NCBI GenBank assembly: GCA_017443685.1
Contig: JAFSYD010000062.1
Location: 1-11,913 of the forward strand
From: Lachnospiraceae bacterium
GTDB taxonomy: Bacteria > Bacillota > Clostridia > Lachnospirales > Lachnospiraceae
Reading direction: 5' to 3'
Length of the DNA: 11,913 bases
Shown: in pieces, positions 1 to 5,255 of the stretch
Layout of the letters: each line of letters begins with the position of its first letter
Numbering within the stretch: the first letter of the stretch is position 1
Translations under genes and position numbers: made by a program
Notes under the pieces: generated by a model
What the model was told of the DNA's origin: nothing
Seen by the model: only the letters and a program-made list of their open reading frames with translations
Databases searched by the model: none

Positions 1-150
1 CGCAATGACTCCGCCGAAAGCGGCATTGCGCAGATAAAAGAAAAGAAGTATTTTGACTGCCTGTCGCATTACGAGGGCGACCTGCTGCTTGTCGGCATCA
101 GTTACGACGAAAAGACCAAGACCCACGAGGCGAAGATCGAGCGGCTGTAA
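1..150 (+). CDS. C-terminal fragment of AAA-ATPase / PD-(D/E)XK nuclease-like protein
   Basis: The window opens inside this reading frame and shows its last 49 residues, ending at TAA 148-150. The visible part contains AQIKEKKYF followed by a short strand LLLVGISYDEKTK. This matches the end of the PDDEXK_9 domain that closes AAA-ATPase-like proteins (PF09820/PF08011), where a helix of the type A-x-x-Q-I-x-x-K-x-Y precedes a G-I-x-F/Y-x strand. The family is widespread and multi-copy in gut Firmicutes and Bacteroidetes. Its role is not settled: a nuclease or defence-like ATPase is usually inferred. The ATPase part and the nuclease catalytic residues lie outside the window, so activity cannot be judged. 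A possible broken start of a relative lies at 463-540. Confidence 0.65.
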   Translation, partial: RNDSAESGIAQIKEKKYFDCLSHYEGDLLLVGISYDEKTKTHEAKIERL

Positions 151-294
151 CTGTTTGACGCGGCGGACGGTGATTCCCCGAAGACAGGCGACGTGATGGA
201 GCAGGTCATCTTCCCTGGCGAGATCCTCTTTGCACTCGGAATTATGTTCCTGACATTCCGAACGCTCCGCCGGGTAAGATACTTCCGCAGATAA
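151..294 (+). pseudogene. Orphan sortase-type cell-wall anchor tail, in frame behind the nuclease stop
   Basis: Translating on in the same frame after TAA 148-150 gives 47 residues that look like the end of a wall-anchored surface protein. SPKTGD (175-192, an LPXTG-like sorting motif common in clostridia) is followed by a short acidic stretch, a hydrophobic segment (VIFPGEILFALGIMFLTF, 205-258) and an Arg-rich end, then TAA 292-294. There is no start codon before the motif. The only ATG upstream of the hydrophobic part (196) would leave SPKTG out. I read it as the 3' remnant of a surface-protein gene joined to the nuclease gene by recombination. A rare readthrough extension of the nuclease is the less likely alternative. 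A terminator follows 28 bases later. Confidence 0.6.
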
Positions 295-322
295 CAGGGA
301 ATACGAATAATCATTTCATTAT

Positions 323-350
323 GGGGAGGGCGTTTTCGTCCTCTCCTTTT
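323..350 (+). terminator. Rho-independent terminator
   Basis: A 10-bp stem (GGGGAGGGCG at 323-332 with CGTCCTCTCC at 337-346, including two G-T pairs) has a TTTT loop and is followed by TTTT. The U tract is short, but the stem is strong. It lies 28 bases behind the stop of the sorting-signal remnant, where the end of the upstream transcript is expected. Confidence 0.75.
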
Positions 351-406
351 CGCTGGAAAAGGTTTGAAAAGAGAAATCAGGTTCACTTTTTTATGGTAGC
401 GCCGTT

Positions 407-432
407 AAATCCACATAAAGGTGGATTTTCTT
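407..432 (+). terminator. Probable second terminator
   Basis: AAATCCAC (407-414) pairs perfectly with GTGGATTT (421-428) across a 6-base loop, and the right arm runs into a T-rich stretch (TTTTCTTT). It is weaker than the stem at 323-350 because half of it is A-T. It sits just upstream of the promoter at 443-451 and may shield the next operon from readthrough. Confidence 0.5.
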
Positions 433-442
433 TGTACTTTCG

Positions 443-451
443 TGATATAAT
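443..451 (+). promoter_or_regulatory. Extended -10 promoter
   Basis: TGATATAAT contains a perfect TATAAT (446-451) preceded by TG with one base between, the extended -10 arrangement. No good -35 box is seen at 16-18 bases upstream. That region is the right arm of the hairpin at 407-428. Transcription would start near 457-459. An inverted repeat, GATGGGC (462-468) with GCCCATC (492-498), then lies at the 5' end of the RNA. It could drive the NYN gene, the tail-assembly gene and murE. Confidence 0.6.
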
Positions 452-462
452 AGAGGGTATGG

Positions 463-540
463 ATGGGCGAAAAGGATAGAAGGGGATGGATGCCCATCGG
501 AACAGATGACGTTCGAATATCGACGACGGGAAGCAGGTGA
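463..540 (+). pseudogene. 25-codon frame: broken AAA-ATPase N-terminus or leader peptide
   Basis: ATG 463 follows AGAGGG by five bases and opens a 25-codon frame containing GWMPIGTDDVR. It ends at TGA 538-540, overlapping the GTG start of the next gene as GTGA. Many AAA-ATPase-like/PDDEXK_9 proteins begin with a P-I/L-G-x-D/E-D-F motif. If one base near 511 is taken as an insertion, the frame reads TDDFEYRRREAGD, which fits better. I infer the decayed 5' end of a second gene of the family whose 3' end opens the window, leaving its promoter to the NYN gene. It may still be translated and coupled to that gene. The match is short. Confidence 0.4.
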
Positions 541-1565
541 TACACATCGAAACGTTTTATTTGATTGATTATGAGAACGTGCATGGCGACGGTCTGGCGG
601 GATGTCAGGACCTGGGCAGGACGGATCATATTGTGATATTTTTCACACAGAACGCGAAGAATATCGATATGAGCGACATTTCCAACCATGGAGCGGCGGA
701 GCTGGAAATGATCGAGGTGCCCACGGGGAAGCAGTCCGCGGATATGCATATTGTGTCATATCTGGGGTTCCTTGCCGGGACGAGAGGGAAGAACTGCAAT
801 GTCGTCATAGTAAGCCGCGATACCGATTTTGACAATCTGATCCGATTCTGGACGCAGAAGACCCAGATCACTGCCTCGCGGACGGAGCAGATCAAAAAGA
901 AGCCGGTTACCGGTACGAAGAAGTCCGCGAAGCAGCCGGGTACGGTTAAGAGCGCATCGTCGAAGGAAAGCAGGGCGAAGGGTTCCGCTTCGGCTAAGGA
1001 TGGCGGAACGAAGGGAACCGGCAGAACAAAGGATGGCGGAACGAAAGGCGTTAGCAGCGCAAAGGGATCCGGAACGAAGGAATCGGGGAGCACAAGGGAT
1101 GTCGGCGCGGAGAAGACGAAGCTGAACAAGGAAGTGATGCAGGCGGTGAGGAAAGCCGGCTTTGAGACCTCCGTGGCCAATACCGTCGCGCAGATCGCGG
1201 CCGCGCTGTACGGCAGCGAGCAGATTTTATCCGATACGCATAATGCGCTGCGCGAGAAGTATTCCAATTATCTGGAAGTGTATGAAGCCATCAAGCACGT
1301 AATGTCAAAATACGGGGAGGAAAAGCCGGCAAAGGATGATGGATCGAACGCATCCGGAAAGGATAAGAGCGCCGCAGACAGCGAGATCCGGAATGTGCTC
1401 AGTAAAGCCGGATTTCCGAACGATGTCACGAAATACGTTGCGTCGACGGCCGTAAAGAATCTCGGTGAAAAAAGCGGAAAGCAGCAGACCTATAGAGCTG
1501 TCATATCAAAGTACGGGCAGAACAAAGGCCTTATCATATACAATCATATCAAAAAGCTGATTTAG
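537..1565 (+). CDS. NYN (PIN-like) domain protein with repeat linker and duplicated C-terminal module
   Basis: This is a 342-residue cytoplasmic protein. Residues 7-105 form a NYN/PIN-like ribonuclease fold: YLIDYEN (D11), SADMHIVSYL (D69) and SRDTDF (D95, D97), the acidic residues that bind metal in this family. An RNA-cleaving role is inferred from the fold, and the target is unknown. Residues 121-197 are a basic linker of 11-residue repeats. Two related modules follow: 196-257 and 281-342. Each has a KAGF motif, a VA-rich helix and an ending of the type Y-x-x-I-K. I do not recognise these modules; nucleic-acid binding is a guess. No ATG fits, so GTG 537 is the likely start. It overlaps the TGA of the short upstream frame, and the weak GGGAAG before it hints at coupled translation. 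The next gene begins 23 bases after the stop. Confidence 0.8.
   Translation: MIHIETFYLIDYENVHGDGLAGCQDLGRTDHIVIFFTQNAKNIDMSDISNHGAAELEMIEVPTGKQSADMHIVSYLGFLAGTRGKNCNVVIVSRDTDFDNLIRFWTQKTQITASRTEQIKKKPVTGTKKSAKQPGTVKSASSKESRAKGSASAKDGGTKGTGRTKDGGTKGVSSAKGSGTKESGSTRDVGAEKTKLNKEVMQAVRKAGFETSVANTVAQIAAALYGSEQILSDTHNALREKYSNYLEVYEAIKHVMSKYGEEKPAKDDGSNASGKDKSAADSEIRNVLSKAGFPNDVTKYVASTAVKNLGEKSGKQQTYRAVISKYGQNKGLIIYNHIKKLI
897..1127 (+). repeat. 33-bp tandem repeat coding an 11-residue basic linker
   Basis: Residues 121-197 of the NYN protein divide into seven 11-residue units, each starting with Lys or Arg, for example KESRAKGSASA, KDGGTKGTGRT, KDGGTKGVSSA and KGSGTKESGST. At DNA level the two central units share an exact 17-base run (996-1012 and 1029-1045), which points to recent duplication. 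Gain or loss of a unit keeps the reading frame. Confidence 0.75.
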
Positions 1566-1588
1566 TAAGCAAAAAGGAGGATTACCAG

Positions 1589-1960
1589 ATGGCTTTTCAG
1601 GAAGAATATCATTTTACATTGCCGCGCGGCTATAAGGACATGGACGGGAATCTGCACCGGGAGGGCGTGATGCGTCTTGCGAACGCGGGTGACGAGATTT
1701 TGCCGCTTAAGGATCAGCGGGTGCAGCAGAATCCGGCGTACCTGTCGATCATTCTTTTATCAAGGGTGATCACGAAGCTGGGAGATCTGCCGGCGGTTGA
1801 TACGAAGGTGATCGAGCGGCTTTATACGATGGATCTTGCGTATTTACAGGAGCTTTACGAGGAGATCAATTCCTCGGATATGCCGCATTTTCGCGGGACC
1901 TGCCCGCATTGCAATAAAGAGATCGATATTCCCGTAAATTTTATGGAAGCCGGACGGTAA
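1589..1960 (+). CDS. Tail assembly protein (phage / contractile injection system type)
   Basis: This 123-residue protein resembles the small tail-assembly proteins next to DUF6760 in contractile injection systems and phage-like tails. It has an N-terminal strand-rich part (FTLPRGYKDMDG), the motif REGVMRLANAGDE, then NPAYLSIILLSRVITKLG, helical LYTMDLAYLQELYEEIN, and a CPHC half of a possible zinc ribbon (CPHCNKEIDIPV). In such systems these proteins are thought to help tail-tube assembly and are not part of the final particle. The start is firm: AAGGAGG at 1574-1580 lies eight bases before ATG. No sheath, tube, baseplate or ATPase gene is visible nearby, so its partners must lie elsewhere or be lost. 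The zero frame ends at TAA 1958-1960, while a -1 shift at 1936-1942 would give a 184-residue product. Confidence 0.7.
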   Translation: MAFQEEYHFTLPRGYKDMDGNLHREGVMRLANAGDEILPLKDQRVQQNPAYLSIILLSRVITKLGDLPAVDTKVIERLYTMDLAYLQELYEEINSSDMPHFRGTCPHCNKEIDIPVNFMEAGR

Positions 1961-1973
1961 AAACATATCCGGC
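1936..1973 (+). promoter_or_regulatory. Candidate programmed -1 frameshift site
   Basis: The slippery heptamer A-AAT-TTT (1936-1942) is in the correct phase, with zero-frame codons GTA AAT TTT. A 6-base spacer (1943-1948) follows, then a hairpin GCCGGA (1949-1954) with TCCGGC (1968-1973), whose 13-base loop holds the zero-frame TAA. This is the classic three-part layout of a -1 shift signal. A -1 shift is a conserved trait of many phage tail-chaperone gene pairs, as in lambda G/GT. Slippage would join the tail gene to the open frame ending at 2142. The efficiency of this heptamer in clostridia is unknown to me. Confidence 0.6.
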
Positions 1974-2142
1974 GGATAAAATCTACGAGGAAATGGCGTT
2001 CATCGGCTACTATATGCACTGGGAGGCGGACAGCATTGCCGCGATGAGTCATAGAGAGCGGACCCGCTGGTGCAGCGAGATCTCGAAGATCAACAGCAAG
2101 CTGAACCGTGAGCCGGAACGCAAAAATGTGTTTGAAATATAA
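1942..2142 (+). CDS. DUF6760-like segment, probably expressed as a -1 frameshift extension
   Basis: After the proposed slip this frame adds 66 residues, starting at TAT 1942 and ending at TAA 2140-2142. Its core, YPADKIYEEMAFIGYYMHW followed by SHRERTRWCSEISKIN, matches the small DUF6760 family, encoded beside tail-assembly genes in contractile injection systems. In this frame there is a stop at 1915-1917, and no ATG, GTG or TTG lies between it and the conserved YPADK. The first ATG (1993) would cut off the conserved start, and its purine run is too close to serve as a good ribosome binding site. Independent translation is therefore unlikely, and a fused 184-residue product is the better model. 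An ordinary frameshift mutation or a non-standard start remains possible. The murE region follows in the same frame. Confidence 0.6.
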   Translation, partial: YGSRTVKTYPADKIYEEMAFIGYYMHWEADSIAAMSHRERTRWCSEISKINSKLNREPERKNVFEI

Positions 2143-2172
2143 GTGCGGCTGCACGTAAGGGGGAAACGGGGA

Positions 2173-3636
2173 ATGAAAGACATCAAGCAGCTTTTGGAGC
2201 ATTTGGAATATCACATTTTACAGGGCAGCATCGAAGGAGAGATCACGGACCTTGTGTACGATTCGAGGAAGGCGACCGAGGGGTGTATGTTCGTCTGCAT
2301 TAAGGGCGCGTCCTTTGACGGGCACACGGCGGCCGGGCCTGTGGCGGATGTCGGAGCGAAGGTGATCGTGGTATCGGACGAGGTAGAGGTCAGAAGCGAC
2401 GTTACGGTGATCCGGGTCGCGGATACGCGGGAAGCGCTGGCGTATCTTGCGGCGGCGTATTTTGACTATCCGGGGGATGAGCTGAAGGTCATCGGTATCA
2501 CCGGAACGAAGGGGAAGACGACGACCACCTATATGGTGAAGTCCATTCTGGAAAACGCGGGCTATCGTGTCGGACTGATCGGAACGATCGAAGCGATCAT
2601 CGGCGACGAGCACATTCCTGCGCTCAATACTACGCCGGAATCCTACACCATCCAGGAGGATTTCAGACGGATGCTCGACGCGGGACAGAACGTCTGCGTG
2701 ATGGAGGTGTCCTCGCAGGGGCTTTTGATGCACCGGGTGGACGGCTTTACGTTCGAGCTTGGCATTTTCACCAATATCGAGCCCGACCATATCGGCCCGA
2801 ACGAGCATAAGGATTTTGATGATTATCTGCATTGCAAGAGCCTGCTTTTTACCAAATGCAAAAAGGGTATTCTAAACCGCGACGATACGCACATTGACGC
2901 GGTTTTAAAGGGACACACCTGCGAGGTGGAGACCTACGGCTTTACGTCGAAGGCCGATTATCGCGCGACGAACCGCAGGCTTAAGCTCAAGCCGGGGAGC
3001 TTAGGCGTCAGCTACGATGTGGCGGGGAAGGTGAACTGCCACGTGGATGTGTATATGCCGGGGACTTTTTCCGTATACAATTCCCTTGCGGCGATCGCGA
3101 TCTGCGCGCATTTTTTGGTTTCGACCGCGGATATGCAAAAGGCGCTTGCGGCGGCGAAGGTGAAGGGGCGGATCGAGATGATCGACGTATCGAAGGATTT
3201 TACGCTGATGATCGATTACGCGCATAACGCGATGAGTTTAAAGAGCCTGCTTACCACGTTAAAGGAGTATAAGCCCGCACGGCTGATATGCCTGTTCGGC
3301 TGCGGCGGCAACCGTTCGAAGCTGCGGCGGTACGAGATGGGAGAGGTATCGGGCGAGCTTTGCGATCTTACGATCATTACGTCCGACAATCCGCGGTTTG
3401 AAGACCCGGATGCGATCATTTCCGATATCAAATTCGGCATTGCAAAGACATCGGGCGAGTATGTCTGTATCCCCGACCGGAAGGAAGCAATCCGCTACGC
3501 CATCGAGCACGGGAGGGAGGGCGACGTGATCGTCCTCGCCGGAAAAGGGCACGAGGATTACCAGGAGATACAGGGCAAAAAATACCCGATGGACGAGCGT
3601 GTGCTGATCAAAGAAGTTATAGAGGAGATGGCCTGA
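2173..3636 (+). CDS. murE: UDP-MurNAc-peptide ligase MurE
   Basis: This 487-residue cytoplasmic Mur ligase uses ATP to add the third amino acid to the UDP-MurNAc dipeptide during peptidoglycan synthesis. Visible are the N-terminal UDP-binding part (DLVYDSRKATEGCMFV), the ATP loop GTKGKTTT (111-118), NTTPES, EVSSQGL, the lysine of LHCKS (K222, where the family carries a carbamylated Lys), IDYAHN, GCGGNR, DNPR (405-408) and the closing AGKGHEDYQ. DNPR is the signature of meso-diaminopimelate-adding enzymes, so that substrate is inferred. The central loop PDHIGPNEHKDFDDY differs from the usual DHLDxHG form. ATG 2173 is chosen because AAGGGGG (2157-2163) lies nine bases upstream. GTG 2143, abutting the previous stop, is the alternative. 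It is likely co-transcribed with the tail gene. Confidence 0.93.
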   Translation: MKDIKQLLEHLEYHILQGSIEGEITDLVYDSRKATEGCMFVCIKGASFDGHTAAGPVADVGAKVIVVSDEVEVRSDVTVIRVADTREALAYLAAAYFDYPGDELKVIGITGTKGKTTTTYMVKSILENAGYRVGLIGTIEAIIGDEHIPALNTTPESYTIQEDFRRMLDAGQNVCVMEVSSQGLLMHRVDGFTFELGIFTNIEPDHIGPNEHKDFDDYLHCKSLLFTKCKKGILNRDDTHIDAVLKGHTCEVETYGFTSKADYRATNRRLKLKPGSLGVSYDVAGKVNCHVDVYMPGTFSVYNSLAAIAICAHFLVSTADMQKALAAAKVKGRIEMIDVSKDFTLMIDYAHNAMSLKSLLTTLKEYKPARLICLFGCGGNRSKLRRYEMGEVSGELCDLTIITSDNPRFEDPDAIISDIKFGIAKTSGEYVCIPDRKEAIRYAIEHGREGDVIVLAGKGHEDYQEIQGKKYPMDERVLIKEVIEEMA

Positions 3637-3657
3637 CCCCTAAATCTCTATGGAAGG

Positions 3658-3682
3658 TTAACCGATAATGTATTATAGTTAA
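3658..3682 (+). other. AT-rich hairpin between murE and the surface-protein gene
   Basis: TTAAC (3658-3662) and ATAAT (3665-3669) pair with ATTAT (3672-3676) and GTTAA (3678-3682), with small unpaired bases between the two stems and a 2-base gap at the tip. There is no T tract, so it is not a standard terminator. It could end or process the murE transcript, or shape the leader of the next gene. The rest of the 86-base gap holds only the AAAGGAG site (3711-3717). Confidence 0.3.
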
Positions 3683-3722
3683 GGTAACGCAATATACCCA
3701 CTCTTATAGGAAAGGAGCTACT

Positions 3723-5255
3723 ATGGATCACTTGTTTGAACTTACCAAAAAGCGTGTTCTTGCACTTGCTGTCCTGTTTGTTGTCCTGGTCTGCTTTGTG
3801 TCGATCGGAATCCACGCGGAAGAAACGACGGCCATGGATGCGGGCAGCGGGTATGTGGTCACGGCGAAAGCGGAAAGCGACGCGGACTATTCGAGCGCGA
3901 AGAAGCTTGCCGACACCTTGAAATCCGGCACGGCAGTCACCGACGCGACGGTACTCGCCGTCGTTGATCTGGCGCTCAGCGCGACGCCCGCGAACAAGGG
4001 CGGCGACGGATATTACGAGGTCAGGTTAAGCGGCGTATCCAAGATCGAGTCGACGGACAACGTTAATACCATCCGGGTGATGCATCTTGAGAACGGGACG
4101 TGGGTGCCGGTAACGGTAACGGCAGTGGATGCGGCCAACAAGACCGTAACGTTTAAGACATCGGGAATGTCGCCGTTTTCCGTAATGCGTTTGAAAATGG
4201 ACAAGACCTCCCCGGTGGATGCACAGCTGTTCGGCGCATATGAAGCGTCTTCGAAAAAGCTTGTGACGGACAAGATCAAGACGGCCACGGACGCGATGCT
4301 CGGCGCGGCGACAAATAAGCTGAACGCGGATAAGCTGAAGCCGTCCGGCGTTGCGGATGTGAAGATATCCGTGGTGTCCGGGGATGCCAAGGACAACATC
4401 ATGGACAATGGGATAAAGCCGATCGTGAAGAAAAGCGTCGAGAACCGTGCGAAGAACTTGAACGGCGGTTCCGCGGGCGATCAGATCGACTGTGCGGATA
4501 TCGTTGGGATATATTATTTTAATCTGACGGCCAGTGCGACGGGCGATGTTACCTTCAAGATGGAGGATGAAGTAGACGCGACGGACGGGTATGCCTTCGT
4601 GCTGCATTATACGGGGATTTCCTCCGATGAGGACGGCATTACGGCGCAGTTTGTCAAGGTGAACGGCAGCGGTAAGGTTACGGCGCATTTTAACAGCTTT
4701 TCACCGGTAGCGATCATCGCGACGACCTGCAACAGCGCGCAGAAGCTGGCAAATTCGTGCTCCTTTAACATGGGTTCGGACGATCCGGCGTCGACGGCGC
4801 TCTCATCATCGGCTACGACGGTCGTAGGCACGACTACGGGATCGACATCGATCGGAACGGCGACGACGGTACCGGGCGCGACTACAACGATACCGGGTCT
4901 GACCTCGGCGACAGGCACGTCCGCGACAGGCACGACCACGACGACCGTTCCTGGGACGAATACAACGACAACGATCGGAACGGCGACGACGATACCGGGT
5001 ACGGCGACGGCAGTGCCCGAAGGGGTGACGCCGGAGCCCTCTCCCGCGCCGACCTTCTACTATTATGACGCGTATACCGGCAGCTCGGGAAGCATCGTGG
5101 ATGCGCTCAAAGCCGTCGGCGAGGTGTGGACGACCAAGGACCACCGCGCGCAGATCGCCGCGGCCAACGGCATCACCGGCTACCGCGGAAGCACGTCGCA
5201 GAACCTGCAGATGCTTCACCTGTTAAAAGCCGGACAGTTAAAGAAGGCACAATGA
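3723..5255 (+). CDS. Secreted Thr-rich surface protein
   Basis: This 510-residue exported protein has a positively charged start (KKR), a hydrophobic core at about 12-30 and a likely signal-peptidase site after IHA (32). Two related modules follow, ending in TVTFKTSGMSPFSVM (about 143-157) and KVTAHFNSFSPVAII (about 318-332). This V-T-x-x-F-x-S-x-S-P form is common in surface proteins of Lachnospiraceae. Residues about 353-443 are a Thr/Ser/Gly/Pro linker with repeats of GTATTIPG type, probably an extended wall-spanning stalk. The last 67 residues (DALKAVGE, RAQIAAANGI, SQNLQMLHLLKAGQL) resemble a C-terminal module I have seen at the ends of clostridial exported proteins; cell-wall attachment is a guess. 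No sortase motif or C-terminal membrane segment is present. AAAGGAG (3711-3717) supports the start. Its stop overlaps priA. Confidence 0.75.
   Translation: MDHLFELTKKRVLALAVLFVVLVCFVSIGIHAEETTAMDAGSGYVVTAKAESDADYSSAKKLADTLKSGTAVTDATVLAVVDLALSATPANKGGDGYYEVRLSGVSKIESTDNVNTIRVMHLENGTWVPVTVTAVDAANKTVTFKTSGMSPFSVMRLKMDKTSPVDAQLFGAYEASSKKLVTDKIKTATDAMLGAATNKLNADKLKPSGVADVKISVVSGDAKDNIMDNGIKPIVKKSVENRAKNLNGGSAGDQIDCADIVGIYYFNLTASATGDVTFKMEDEVDATDGYAFVLHYTGISSDEDGITAQFVKVNGSGKVTAHFNSFSPVAIIATTCNSAQKLANSCSFNMGSDDPASTALSSSATTVVGTTTGSTSIGTATTVPGATTTIPGLTSATGTSATGTTTTTVPGTNTTTTIGTATTIPGTATAVPEGVTPEPSPAPTFYYYDAYTGSSGSIVDALKAVGEVWTTKDHRAQIAAANGITGYRGSTSQNLQMLHLLKAGQLKKAQ
4851..4999 (+). repeat. Direct repeats in the Thr-rich linker
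   Basis: A 26-base block at 4851-4876 recurs at 4974-4999 with one mismatch. Between them a 12-base unit (GCGACAGGCACG) occurs twice in close succession (around 4908-4935). All encode short Thr-Pro-Gly units. The copies could change linker length in frame by slippage or recombination. Confidence 0.7.

Noticed and set aside
996..1045. Short regular repeats as a CRISPR array
   Set aside because: The repeats are coding, 33 bases in period with no unique spacers, and produce a regular 11-residue peptide pattern.
2143..2172. GTG 2143 as the murE start
   Set aside because: It abuts the preceding stop with no ribosome binding site, whereas ATG 2173 has AAGGGGG at good spacing and the usual MurE length.
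4607..5219. - strand frames rich in Val/Ala/Arg opposite the Thr-rich linker
   Set aside because: These are antisense readings of the ACG/GGC repeat codons, without starts supported by ribosome binding sites.
5126..5251. An upstream extension of PriA by 42 codons
   Set aside because: It would overlap the surface-protein C-terminus in another frame, and it reads as a Pro/Arg-rich non-protein-like stretch. ATG 5252 gives the family N-terminus and has a ribosome binding site.
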